Shown here piece by piece: positions 17,069 to 26,584 of a DNA stretch of 64,000 bases; within the stretch, counting starts at the first letter, position 1, and each line of letters begins with the position of its first letter. Made by a program: the position numbers and the translations under genes. The stretch comes from Syntrophomonas sp. (lineage in GTDB: Bacteria > Bacillota > Syntrophomonadia > Syntrophomonadales > Syntrophomonadaceae). Below the pieces are notes generated by a model. That model worked only from the letters and a program-made list of their open reading frames with translations. It made no database searches and had not been told where the DNA came from. Location of the stretch: NCBI GenBank assembly GCA_016841875.1, contig JAENYG010000008.1, forward strand, positions 113,184-177,183, read 5' to 3'.

Positions 17069-17634
17069 AGTATCTACACTCCTTAAAATGGTTTTTAAAC
17101 TGACATGTTTTGCGCATATATAATTACTCTAATATAATAATGCAACAATATTTCATATTCATGCCACAATAATAAGGATACCTCATACATCCCCATGCGT
17201 CCACGCAATTTCTATTGAAAATCCAGGAAGCCCTTAATTGCCAGGCTTCTATGTTACTTTTCTTTACAGGTAAACAACGCACCCGACGTGCAATATGGCA
17301 ACTAAGTGATACTGAACCAAGTAAATATCAAATTTTGCGCATAAGTGTACCCCTCAAATCTGAAGGGTTCATAGGACTGTTACCGGGAAGAATCTGCCTT
17401 CGCGGTATTTCTGCGAGACGTATAAGAGCTTTTCCAACCAATGGAAGCAAGGGGCAGCGGGAAGCAGACTACAGAGCAACCGTATCAATCACTTACTCTC
17501 ATCGCGGTTTATAGGGAGATAATCAATAGTAATAACTATGCAAAAAGCTTGATATTTGCTGTACCAACATAATGGACTATTGATGGATAATATGATTGGG
17601 GGGGAAAATCGACCCTAATCGAAAGTTAATTTCC
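17069..17634. other. 566-bp intergenic region, mostly unexplained
   Basis: Contains copy B of the diverged repeat (17264-17318) and, at about 17340-17515, a more GC-rich stretch that is open in one frame on both strands for about 50 codons but has no recognisable protein match. It may be decayed coding or mobile-element DNA. No promoter is clear. Confidence 0.4.
17264..17318 (-). repeat. Copy B of a diverged intergenic repeat
   Basis: Minus strand starts GGTTCAGTATCA and keeps GCCATAT and CACGT blocks in register with copy A at 6301-6364. In both copies one frame gives VQYH...AI.HV..VV and a stop. Confidence 0.45.
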
Positions 17635-20600
17635 TCAAAATATTATGAAATGTGACGCGGCTGGAAAATGAACTGAAAAGGTTGTTCCGTTAGCGCCGGT
17701 TTCAATCCCGATTTTAGCATGATGACGGGCCGCAATACTATAACAGACTGCCAGCCCCAGACCTGTGCCTTTTTCCTTGGTGGTGATAAATGGTGTTCCT
17801 AATTTTTCCATAAGCATCGGGTCAATGCCGCAACCTTCATCTTTAACAAATAGTACAATTTCCTCTCCCTCAAAGGTTGTTCCGATGGTAAGTATTCCCC
17901 CGGGTGACATGGCTTCCAGCCCGTTGCGAGCGAGATTCAGGATCATCTGACGGATTTCACTCTCGTCAACAAGGGGTATGGGCGGTTTACCCAAATTTAA
18001 CTTTACATTCTTCTCCTGATAATTTGCGTCAGCCTGAATCATCGGATAAATGGATTTCACAATCAGATCAAGGTATTTCGGCTGCAGGTCGACGTTCTTA
18101 TCCTTGGCCATGTTCAAATATTCTGAAATGATCTCGTTAGCTCGGTCCAGTTCTTCAATCATGATATTGAAGTATGTCAAATCTTTTTTATAGTTCTCCC
18201 TGTCTTTTAACATCTGAAGAAATCCACGGATAGCAGTCATCGGATTTCTGATCTCATGTCCGATGCTGGCTGCCATTTCTCCCACCAAATTAAGCCGATC
18301 CAGGTGGCCCATCTCCTTCTCCAGACGCTGCTGCTCGGTAAGGTCAATATAGCCTGTTATATGACAGGGTTTTTCATTATAATAAAATAGTCTGCTCCAT
18401 ATTTTACCTTGACGAATTTCTCCGGTTTTATAGCGCACTTCTAAGTCAAAATTCTCAAGTTTGCCATACTGCATCAGCTCATTTCTCAGATCCTGCCTTT
18501 TTTGTGGGTCTTTGAAAAGGTTTATATCGAGTGAGGTATAACCAATAATTGCCTCGCGTTTATAGCCGGTACCTGCGCAAAACGTCTCATTGACATCAAT
18601 AAATCGTCCGTCTTCAACCGTAGCCAAAATCATCATTATCGGAATAGCGTGAAAGGCGGTTGAAAATTTTTCTTCCGATTGGCGTAGAACTTGTTCGGTG
18701 TTTTTATGGTCCAGTACTTCCTGTTGGAGCTCCAGGGTTCTTTCCTCCACCTTTTTTTCCAGTTCAGAATAAAGAAAAGAGTTTTCCAGGGAGATGGCTG
18801 CCTGGGAGGCCAGAATATTTAATACTCTCAGTCGTTCCTGGTTATAGGCTTCAGTTAACAGGTCATTTTCCAAATATACTATTCCTTGTAAAGTGTCATG
18901 AGATATGATTGGAAAACACATCAGCGATGCAGGTTTTGTTGCCCAGACATATTCATCGTTTATAAATCTGCTATCCTGTGCACTACCAACGATTAACGGC
19001 TCTCTGGTTCTGGCAATATAAGCTATTACAGAAACTGGAACCAGGGCTTCAGTGTCAACATGATCGAGGCATATTACCCTGTCATCAATTAATATTTTCG
19101 TCTCTCCATTAGCAAGCTCGTAGCTGGATAAGTTCCAGTTACTGTTATTGCTTAATAAAATACAACCGCGAGTACTACCGGAGTTTTCAATTATAATATC
19201 CATCAATATTTTCAGTAGTTTTTTTCTTTCTATCTCTCCGGAAATAGCCTGGCTGGCCCTGATTACCGCATCAAGATCTATAGAACCGTTATTATTGCTT
19301 GCTGATGAAAATTCGATCTTTGTTATGTCAATATTAGGTAATAATATATTAGGGTATTGTTCCTTCATGGCTTCGGTTTTACCGGTCGCTTCCCAGGATA
19401 AAAACGTCGCATATGCCTCTTTTATATAAAAGGCTGCGATACTACTTACCCCTATTTGCATGTAGCGCTGCCCGGCCAGTTCACACGCCAGTGCGTAATG
19501 ATAAGGTCTTCTATTTTCTCTGGCTCCTAAAATAGCCTTTTCGTATAATCGTAAGGATTCCTTATAATCTCCCCCGATAGCTTTTATTTCAGCCGCTATC
19601 AGATCATAAAGGTGCTGAAAGTTGAAAGGGGCATCCTGAGCCCTTTGACAAAGCCACTCCTGGTTATCATACAATTTCTTTTCTAAAACAACCTTTTCGG
19701 CTGAATCGTTCATATTTTCAATTATCTTGCACAGGGAAATAGAATATAAAAAACAGTGCAGGGCTATGGTATAAAACCCACTCATATGCGGAAGATACTG
19801 TATTACCGTCTCTGTAAACGAAAGAGCAGTAACATAATCACCAAATATTACAGCAGAAAGTGCACGGTAAATCCTGTAATAACATATTCCTATGGCATTG
19901 TGCTCAATTTCCTGACAATGCAGTTCTTCTGAAAAACTTTGATCATTAAAGCTGCCGTATGTGAATGTTTCCCCTCTTAGCACTTTTACAACCTGCTGAA
20001 AAATCGCAAAGGATGACAGAGCGAATAAATTGTTGGTTTTACTTGCGAATGCATAAGCAGCTGCCACTTCATCCTGCATTTCTGAGAGTGATTCACATAA
20101 CTCCAATACAGCTGCCTGTGAAGTAAAATAGCTGAAACAGGAAAATTCAAATTCTCCGTTCTGCAAATTTCCTTTAAAGGCTTCGTGAGCATAATAAATA
20201 TCATTTTCGAGGGGTTCAAACCAGTGACAGGTAAAAAGACCGAAAGTATGATAAATACGGTACAATTCGCTATTGAACCCGTTTTTTTCAGCTATACGCA
20301 TTATAGTTTTTGCTAAATGGTATCCATGCCAGAAATCGTTTCTTATATGTATCAACGCCATCATTAAAATTGCCGATGCCGCTAAACCCCAGGTTGTAAA
20401 GCCTTTTTCTACCATTAGATTAACACTTGAGACTGTAGCCCAAAATGCCGAGAATGGGTTAAAAAACAAGCTTGCCGGGATTATCCTGTTCAATAATTTG
20501 GTAAGAGCTAATCCCCTTTTGTCATTAAGCATTTTTCCCTGTTCTAGACTCTCAATTAATCCACCGCTTTCATATTGATAATATTTATCAATTTTTTCTT

Positions 20601-23181
20601 CAATTACAACTATTAAATCATCCTCAGGATAATGTACTCCCATCCTGGCCAGGAGTGCAATTCCCTGCATGAAGGCTTCTTGGAATCTGCTTCGATTGGA
20701 TAAACTAACCACTTGTATACAGCAGGGATCTGTTAAATCAAGTGGATCATTTACTATCCTGTTTATCAAATCATATATTTTATCCATTTCATCAAAATCT
20801 GCCAGGCTAAAAAGAACCAGATGATATTCACTATACAGGCGTATTAAAAAAGAGTAATCATTTTTTTCTTCCTCTCCGGCAAGGTCAATTATTAGTTCCA
20901 GATATTGCCGGGCAGTATTGTATGCCGAGGAAAGAATTGCAGCCCGGGCTGCTCTAAAAAATATTTCTATTACCTTTTGGACTTCGTGTGCGGAATTCAG
21001 GCAATCCAACGCCTTGGAATAGTGTTCAGCAATTATAAAGAGGTACGAATTTCCTTCTTCATTAATATTTTCATAGTACCTGGCAATATTGAAATGAATT
21101 AGTTGCCTGAACTGTTCTGATAAGTTTTGATAGGCCGCTTGCTGAAACCGGTCATGACAAAACGTGAACTGCCTATCATCATTTTCGCCTTTTTTCTTTG
21201 CGGATACATATATCATTTCTGCTGAAACAGCTGGTTTCAGCGCCTCCTCGATCAGCAAGCTATCTTGACCAGATATAGCTGCCAGTATTCTGTTATCGAA
21301 GCTATTGCCAATACAGGCTGCCATGGAAATCAATTCTCTGGTAGAGCATGGAAAGGTATTAATTCTATTTATCAAATAATCGGCTACATTCTCAGCAATA
21401 TTATGCATGTTTATTTCATTCGTCTTCCAGGCCCAACTCTTTTCGGTAAAATCATAATAAATTAAATTATCTATATAACATTGTTTCAAGATCTGTTTGG
21501 TGTAAAAAGGGTTTCCCATGGCTTTGTTATAAATAACCTTGCTAAGTGAGAAGACTTGTTCTTCCGACTGCTTCACAATATCAGCTATCATCTGCCCCAC
21601 TGCAGATATATTAAGATTTCCTAATTGAATATGTTGAATATTTCCGTTATTTTTATTAATCTTTTCGATACTTCTTAACAAAGGATGAGAAGCATCAACC
21701 TCATTGTCTCGGTATGTACCAATAAACATCATTCTTCTTGTGGTTTGATCCGATAGCACGCTTTCAAAAAGATCCAGGGAGGCCACATCCGCCCAGTGAA
21801 CATCATCCATAAAAAAAACTACCGGATACTCAGACTCGGAGATGGCCAGCATCAAGTTTTTAAGAGCCACCTTAAATCGAGCCTGTTCTTCACTAGGAGA
21901 TACTGCCTGCAGAGCGGGTTGTACCCCAATAATCAATTCCATGCGAGGTACCACGTCGTTTATAAGTCTTCCATTTGCAGAAAGCGCTTTCAATATCCGC
22001 TTTTCCCAGGTTTTTATTACTGGTCCGGATTCAGCTAGAACATAATTGCAAAATTGGTCAATGGCCTGAAATATGGCTGAAAATGGTTTGTTTCTGCTAT
22101 ACTGGTCAAACTTACCCGATACAAATATACCACGATCTTTTACTATCGGCTTATGTAATTCATTGACCAGGGTGGTCTTACCTATCCCCGAATAACCACC
22201 AATAAGTATAAATAGCGCTGTCCCCGTGCGTGTATTTTCAAAGCTATTGAGGAGTTTATTTATTTCCAACTCTCGTCCGTATAACTTCTTGGGTATCTCG
22301 AATAACCCCGATATATCCTGGCTGGCCAGGTTAAATTCTTCAATAACTTGGTGTTTGTCCAGATTATCAGCACATCTTTTTAAGTCAGCAATAATACCTT
22401 TACAACTTCTATATCTGTCTTCAGGGATTTTTGACATGAGTTTAGATATGATAGCAGAAACAGCTTTGGGAATGGTTGGGGTTACTTCATGTACTGGTTT
22501 AGGATTAACGGCAATATGACAATGAACCATTTCAGCTGGATTTAATGCAGCAAAAGGTAGTTGTAATGATGCCAGTTCATACAAGGTGACTCCTAATGAG
22601 TAGAAATCAGTCCGGTAATCGATTGGTCTGTTCATCCTTCCCGTTTGTTCGGGAGACATATACGCTATAGTCCCTTCCAAAATATTTGGATTCACAATAG
22701 TCAAGGTTTCATAATCATATTCTGACGAAATATCAAAATCTATCAGTTTAATAACGCCGGTACCGGAATTATATACTATGTTCGATGGGTTAATGTCTTT
22801 GTGGATAATATTTTTTTGGTGGACAAATTCGAGGCATTCACATATTTTTGTAGCGATACAAAGAAATTCATTTAGGTCTAATTTCCTGCTTTCTATATAT
22901 TGAGCCAGTGAAATAGCGCCAAAATCTTCAATCACCATGGAAAACCGGTTTTCCATACTTATAAATTCAAAGGCTTTTACTGTAAAATCTCCCTGTAATT
23001 CTTTTAGTAATTTGTATTCATGTTTCAGTTTATTGAGAGCATCAAGGTCATAAAGGTCTATATTTAGGGTTTTAAAAATCACCTTGTTATGATTAGCATT
23101 ATCTAATGCACGAAAAATAATGCTGCGGGAAGAACGATAAACCGTTTCCAAAATATTGTATTTTTCTGAAATATGAATCAT
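17635..23181 (-). CDS. Giant hybrid sensor: Ser/Thr kinase - AAA ATPase - GAF - PAS - histidine kinase
   Basis: 1848 residues, ATG behind AGAAGGGTTGAG. Domains in order: eukaryote-like protein kinase (about 8-270; catalytic HKDINPSN, DFG replaced by DFD in LIDFDIS, APE-type MSPEQTGRMNRP); STAND/AAA-type ATPase (about 300-560) with Walker A GGYSGIGKTT (about 330) and Walker B VVFFMDDVHWAD; a long helical TPR-like region (about 600-1270); GAF (about 1325-1465); short coiled coil; PAS (about 1500-1620); histidine kinase with H-box SIGHEIRNPMTAI (about 1644), N-box LARNGLEAM and G-boxes DEGCGID and GTGLGLAV. No transmembrane segment. This trifunctional type is known from cyanobacteria and scattered bacteria and usually senses intracellular signals. 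No response regulator is nearby, so it is an orphan kinase. Confidence 0.9.
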   Translation of the reverse strand: MIHISEKYNILETVYRSSRSIIFRALDNANHNKVIFKTLNIDLYDLDALNKLKHEYKLLKELQGDFTVKAFEFISMENRFSMVIEDFGAISLAQYIESRKLDLNEFLCIATKICECLEFVHQKNIIHKDINPSNIVYNSGTGVIKLIDFDISSEYDYETLTIVNPNILEGTIAYMSPEQTGRMNRPIDYRTDFYSLGVTLYELASLQLPFAALNPAEMVHCHIAVNPKPVHEVTPTIPKAVSAIISKLMSKIPEDRYRSCKGIIADLKRCADNLDKHQVIEEFNLASQDISGLFEIPKKLYGRELEINKLLNSFENTRTGTALFILIGGYSGIGKTTLVNELHKPIVKDRGIFVSGKFDQYSRNKPFSAIFQAIDQFCNYVLAESGPVIKTWEKRILKALSANGRLINDVVPRMELIIGVQPALQAVSPSEEQARFKVALKNLMLAISESEYPVVFFMDDVHWADVASLDLFESVLSDQTTRRMMFIGTYRDNEVDASHPLLRSIEKINKNNGNIQHIQLGNLNISAVGQMIADIVKQSEEQVFSLSKVIYNKAMGNPFYTKQILKQCYIDNLIYYDFTEKSWAWKTNEINMHNIAENVADYLINRINTFPCSTRELISMAACIGNSFDNRILAAISGQDSLLIEEALKPAVSAEMIYVSAKKKGENDDRQFTFCHDRFQQAAYQNLSEQFRQLIHFNIARYYENINEEGNSYLFIIAEHYSKALDCLNSAHEVQKVIEIFFRAARAAILSSAYNTARQYLELIIDLAGEEEKNDYSFLIRLYSEYHLVLFSLADFDEMDKIYDLINRIVNDPLDLTDPCCIQVVSLSNRSRFQEAFMQGIALLARMGVHYPEDDLIVVIEEKIDKYYQYESGGLIESLEQGKMLNDKRGLALTKLLNRIIPASLFFNPFSAFWATVSSVNLMVEKGFTTWGLAASAILMMALIHIRNDFWHGYHLAKTIMRIAEKNGFNSELYRIYHTFGLFTCHWFEPLENDIYYAHEAFKGNLQNGEFEFSCFSYFTSQAAVLELCESLSEMQDEVAAAYAFASKTNNLFALSSFAIFQQVVKVLRGETFTYGSFNDQSFSEELHCQEIEHNAIGICYYRIYRALSAVIFGDYVTALSFTETVIQYLPHMSGFYTIALHCFLYSISLCKIIENMNDSAEKVVLEKKLYDNQEWLCQRAQDAPFNFQHLYDLIAAEIKAIGGDYKESLRLYEKAILGARENRRPYHYALACELAGQRYMQIGVSSIAAFYIKEAYATFLSWEATGKTEAMKEQYPNILLPNIDITKIEFSSASNNNGSIDLDAVIRASQAISGEIERKKLLKILMDIIIENSGSTRGCILLSNNSNWNLSSYELANGETKILIDDRVICLDHVDTEALVPVSVIAYIARTREPLIVGSAQDSRFINDEYVWATKPASLMCFPIISHDTLQGIVYLENDLLTEAYNQERLRVLNILASQAAISLENSFLYSELEKKVEERTLELQQEVLDHKNTEQVLRQSEEKFSTAFHAIPIMMILATVEDGRFIDVNETFCAGTGYKREAIIGYTSLDINLFKDPQKRQDLRNELMQYGKLENFDLEVRYKTGEIRQGKIWSRLFYYNEKPCHITGYIDLTEQQRLEKEMGHLDRLNLVGEMAASIGHEIRNPMTAIRGFLQMLKDRENYKKDLTYFNIMIEELDRANEIISEYLNMAKDKNVDLQPKYLDLIVKSIYPMIQADANYQEKNVKLNLGKPPIPLVDESEIRQMILNLARNGLEAMSPGGILTIGTTFEGEEIVLFVKDEGCGIDPMLMEKLGTPFITTKEKGTGLGLAVCYSIAARHHAKIGIETGANGTTFSVHFPAASHFIIF

Positions 23182-23647
23182 CTCAACCCTTCTTCACTCA
23201 AGATATGCTCTTATTTGGCAGGTAAAATTGAACCATATCACCATTTTCTGTAAGGTACTACTAATTTAACATATTAAATGTGATTGACTCTGTCGAAAAT
23301 TATTATTGCATACGCGCTTTTAGCAAATGCGAATCATCCTGGTTATTCCATTTGCACCATTTGTTGGTTTAGTGTAAGTGTTATTTTGTTAATATTATCT
23401 ATTCTTTTAATAATTAATAATATTTTTGCTGAAATGAAGTACTAAATAGATTGTTTTGGTGCAAATATTATAACCTGAAACTAATATAACCTTGGCAACG
23501 CAAGGATGAATGTTATGTGTCTTGCCACTTTGTACCACATCCATTATTTTTACCATTATAGAAGACAAAAGGGAAACAAAAAGAACGTCCCCTTGCTTCC
23601 TTAGTTACGGATAATGTTATAGAATTATTAATATGAAAGAGGTGAAG
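23182..23647. other. Divergent intergenic region, AT-rich
   Basis: No gene recognised. A 10-bp inverted repeat with a long spacer (ATTTGCACCA at 23350-23359, TGGTGCAAAT at 23457-23466) may be regulatory, and AGAACGTCCCCTTG at 23582-23595 is a weak fragment of the REP-like sequence associated with the transposase at 28048. Confidence 0.35.
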
Positions 23648-23698
23648 ATGCCTGATTTCGGAAATAACTATGTCCTTAGTATTAGAAATCAGAATTAG
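23648..23698 (+). CDS. Possible 16-codon leader peptide, or broken 5' end of the LDH-type gene
   Basis: An ATG at 23648 has the best ribosome-binding site in the region (GAGGTG just upstream). It is in the same frame as the dehydrogenase gene at 23702, but after 16 codons a TAG occurs, followed by one codon and the dehydrogenase ATG. Either it is a short coupled leader, or the true N-terminus was cut by a nonsense mutation and translation restarts at 23702. Confidence 0.4.
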   Translation: MPDFGNNYVLSIRNQN

Positions 23699-23701
23699 AT
23701 T

Positions 23702-24655
23702 ATGATAGATCAAGCAAGAAAAATTGTAATTATAGGCGCCGGCCATGTAGGCTCTCACTGTGCATTCAGTTTAATCACCCAAGGGGATGCAAGTGAAATT
23801 GTTTTTATTGACATAGATGAACCAAAGGCTGCCGCACAAGCCGGTGACATAGCAGATGCAGCCTGCTTTATGCAGCATCCCATATGCGTGAGGTCTGGAG
23901 ATTATGGAGATTGCAAGGATGCAGCCATCGTTGTTATAGCAGCAGGGGTTCCAAGAAAACCCGGACAAACCAGATTGGATACCATGGGCGATTCTGTCAG
24001 GGTAATGAAGGAGATTGTTGGCCCCCTGAAAAACTCTGGATTTGAAGGTATTTTAATCTGCATTTCAAATCCGGCCGATGTCATCGCTAATTATATAAGA
24101 AAGCATATCGGGTGGGCCAAGCATAGAGTGTTCAGTACCGGGACTTCCCTTGATACCGCTAGACTCAAGCGTGTATTTAGCGAAGAAACAGGGATAGACG
24201 CCAGAAGCATACAATGTTTCTCCCTGGGAGAGCATGGGGACTCCAGCATGATACCATTTTCTCATGTCAGTATCAGCGGAAAGCCTCTATTTGAGTTAAT
24301 GAAGGAAAAGCCGGATGTTTTTGGCAAACTTGATTTGGAGCATGTTTTACACCGTACCCGTACTATTGGCATGGACATCATAAACGGGAAAAATTCCACG
24401 GAATTTGGAATCGGTTCTGTACTTGCTGATATGGTCAAAGCAATTTTACATGATGAACATCGGGTTATGCCAGTATCTGCTTTATTAGAAGGAGAATATG
24501 GACAAACGGAAATACATGTTGGTGTACCGGCTGTGCTTGGGAAAAATGGAATAGCGGAAATAATTGAACTGCATTTAACCGGGGAGGAACAGAAGTTATT
24601 TGAAGAATCCTGTGAGATGATTCGCAAGCATATTGCTCTGGCAGATAAAATATAA
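23702..24655 (+). CDS. L-lactate/malate dehydrogenase-family enzyme
   Basis: 317 residues of the 2-hydroxyacid dehydrogenase (LDH/MDH) fold: NAD-binding GAGHVGS (about 12-18), acidic residue after strand 2 (VFIDIDE) for NAD specificity, substrate loop AAGVPRKPGQTRLD (about 80-93), SNPADV, catalytic His in SLGEHGDSS. The residue that is Gln in LDHs (position 102 in LDH numbering) is Arg here, as in malate dehydrogenases, whereas GEHGDS is LDH-like. The substrate is therefore uncertain: pyruvate/lactate, oxaloacetate/malate, or another 2-oxoacid. The start has no ribosome-binding site of its own; translation probably depends on the leader at 23648. Ends at a strong terminator. Confidence 0.8.
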   Translation: MIDQARKIVIIGAGHVGSHCAFSLITQGDASEIVFIDIDEPKAAAQAGDIADAACFMQHPICVRSGDYGDCKDAAIVVIAAGVPRKPGQTRLDTMGDSVRVMKEIVGPLKNSGFEGILICISNPADVIANYIRKHIGWAKHRVFSTGTSLDTARLKRVFSEETGIDARSIQCFSLGEHGDSSMIPFSHVSISGKPLFELMKEKPDVFGKLDLEHVLHRTRTIGMDIINGKNSTEFGIGSVLADMVKAILHDEHRVMPVSALLEGEYGQTEIHVGVPAVLGKNGIAEIIELHLTGEEQKLFEESCEMIRKHIALADKI

Positions 24656-24701
24656 TCAAAATTATACCGACCGAGCAAAAAACATAAAGAGCAAGAAATT
24701 A

Positions 24702-24755
24702 AAGAAGCCCGTGTTTGAGGCGTACACAAGGTACGTTGATTAAAACGGGCTTCTT
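24702..24755 (+). terminator. Long palindromic terminator between convergent genes
   Basis: AAGAAGCCCGT and ACGGGCTTCTT form the outer stem, with an inner hairpin CGTAC-ACAAG-GTACG; T-rich on both sides. It serves the dehydrogenase (plus) and perhaps the transporter operon (minus). The layout resembles the central hairpin of the element at 44050-44244, so it may belong to a repeat family. Confidence 0.7.
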
Positions 24756-24806
24756 CCATTTGCTTTTTTTGATGAAGGTCATGGCAAAATACTAACCTTC
24801 ATTAAG

Positions 24807-25598
24807 TCATGATAATAAAATTCTATCATCTGTCAGCTGTTTTTTTCTTTCCCTGGAGTAGTAGGTCAACAATTCCTCTATGGTCATCTTGCTGCGTTCT
24901 TCACCTTTAATATCCAATATGATCTCCCCCTCATCCATCATAATGGTACGATTACCAAGAGCCAGGGCAGATCTGATATCGTGGGTGATCATCATGGTAG
25001 TTATTTTTGATTCAACAACAATATCCCTGGTTATTTTTAATATTTTTTGTGCTGTATCGGGATCAAGGGCGGCAGTATGTTCATCTAAAAGTAACAGCTT
25101 AGGTGATGATATTGTGCACATGAGCAGGGTAACAGCCTGCCTTTGACCTCCTGATAAATTGCCAACCTTTGTTTTCATGCGCTTTTCCAAACCTAAATCA
25201 AGGCGCGCCAATAATTCCCTAAAGTATACCAAATCCCTTTTATTTAATGCAAAAAAGCTTTTATGGGCTTTTCTGCTGTAAGCAAGAGCCAGATTCTCCT
25301 CAATAGTCAATGAAGGAGCAGTCCCTTTCATGGGATCCTGCATTAGCCTTCCAATGTCATATGCCCTTTTATAGTCCGCCATCATGCTAATATTCTTGTT
25401 ATCCAGAATAATGGCACCACTATCAATATAGAATGCTCCGGATATGGCATTAAACACTGAGGACTTTCCGGCACCATTTGAGCCGATTATACTTACAAAG
25501 TCTCCCGGTTCCAGGTGGAGGTTTATTGAATTTAAAGCCTTTTTTTCATTTATGGTTCCAGCAAAAAAAGTTTTACTGACATTAATTAAATCCAACAT
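24807..25598 (-). CDS. trpZ: TrpZ-type ABC transporter ATP-binding protein
   Basis: 263 residues. Walker A GSNGAGKSS (about 38-46), Q-loop RLMQDP, ABC signature LSGGQRQA, Walker B LLLLDEHTAALDP, and switch His ITHD are all present, so it should hydrolyse ATP. It is the third gene of a three-gene unit (binding protein, permease, ATPase) led by a T-box. The symbol is inferred from this order and from the known trpXYZ family of tryptophan transporters in Firmicutes. The ATPase resembles LivG-type ATPases without a partner LivF, as is usual for this family. Confidence 0.85.
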   Translation of the reverse strand: MLDLINVSKTFFAGTINEKKALNSINLHLEPGDFVSIIGSNGAGKSSVFNAISGAFYIDSGAIILDNKNISMMADYKRAYDIGRLMQDPMKGTAPSLTIEENLALAYSRKAHKSFFALNKRDLVYFRELLARLDLGLEKRMKTKVGNLSGGQRQAVTLLMCTISSPKLLLLDEHTAALDPDTAQKILKITRDIVVESKITTMMITHDIRSALALGNRTIMMDEGEIILDIKGEERSKMTIEELLTYYSRERKKQLTDDRILLS

Positions 25599-25639
25599 AA
25601 TAAATCAACCATTTAATAAAATCAGTCCGAGCAAAAAAG

Positions 25640-26551
25640 CTATTTATTAATTAAATGGTTGTTTACCTCCCTTCTGATTCTATTCTGCTGTATGATTGTT
25701 TTTATTGACGGCCCGGAAAGAGCAATAATTACAATGACTGCTGAAATCAGCTTTAACGAATATGCAGGAAACATATCTATTTTCAGGGCAAATGCCAGAA
25801 TAATTCTATACAGGATAGAACCAACTGCTGCTGAAACCAGGCCGATGGTAACAGAACGTCTGCCAAATACAGTTTCACCAATAATGACTGATGCCAGGCC
25901 AATTATGACCATGCCGCTTCCGGAGTTCACATCCGAAAACATCTGGTATTGACAGATTAATGCACCTGACAAAGCAACACAGGCATTGCCCATTGATAGG
26001 GCAATGCACTTTGAAGCATTGGCATTTATTGAAGACAAACGAACCATGTCCTCATTATCCCCTGTTGCCCTAATGGCAAATCCAACTCTAGTTTTAAAGG
26101 CTATTGCAAGCACAGCTATAATGACTATGCATATTAACAAGGCGAGCAGGGTTTTCCCCATTCCGCCTGGCATAGCAATTATGGATTCCACAGTAGAAAA
26201 AATGGTCTGACTGCCAACTAATGACAGATTAGCTTTTCCTCCCATAAATGCAAGGTTTATGGTATATAAGCCGGTCATAACCAGAATTCCGGCCAATATG
26301 GGGTGTATACTCAACTTGGTATGTAATAAACCAGTTGCTAAGCCGGCTGATGCGCCGGCTATAATTGCAATAAATAACGCCAGAAAAGGATGACCACTTA
26401 TGGTTGCCACAGCAGCACAAGCCATACCAAGAGAGAAACTGCCATCAACAGTCAGGTCAGGCATGTTCAGAATGCGAAATGTTATATAAATTCCCAATGC
26501 CATGGGGGCATATAGCAAACCAAGCTGTAAAGAACCAATTAATAGTGTCAT
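25640..26551 (-). CDS. trpY: TrpY-type ABC transporter permease
   Basis: 303 residues, about eight to nine hydrophobic segments, LivH/BPD_transp_2-like. The cytoplasmic loop around TRVGFAIRATGDNEDMVRLSS is the conserved coupling loop of this permease group, which accepts the ATPase. AAGGAAAAC precedes the ATG. It lies 33 bases after the binding-protein gene and 41 bases before the ATPase gene in one transcript. Confidence 0.85.
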   Translation of the reverse strand: MTLLIGSLQLGLLYAPMALGIYITFRILNMPDLTVDGSFSLGMACAAVATISGHPFLALFIAIIAGASAGLATGLLHTKLSIHPILAGILVMTGLYTINLAFMGGKANLSLVGSQTIFSTVESIIAMPGGMGKTLLALLICIVIIAVLAIAFKTRVGFAIRATGDNEDMVRLSSINANASKCIALSMGNACVALSGALICQYQMFSDVNSGSGMVIIGLASVIIGETVFGRRSVTIGLVSAAVGSILYRIILAFALKIDMFPAYSLKLISAVIVIIALSGPSIKTIIQQNRIRREVNNHLINK

Positions 26552-26584
26552 ATTGTTTTCCTTTTATTTTGATTTCAGGTGATT

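Noticed and set aside
17215..17514. 99-residue plus-strand open frame upstream of the large kinase
   Set aside because: No ribosome-binding site, spans a repeated segment, composition not protein-like; more likely decayed DNA.
23350..23466. Distant inverted repeat ATTTGCACCA/TGGTGCAAAT as a possible operator
   Set aside because: 98-bp spacer and no neighbouring regulator make it weak; only mentioned as part of the intergenic entry.
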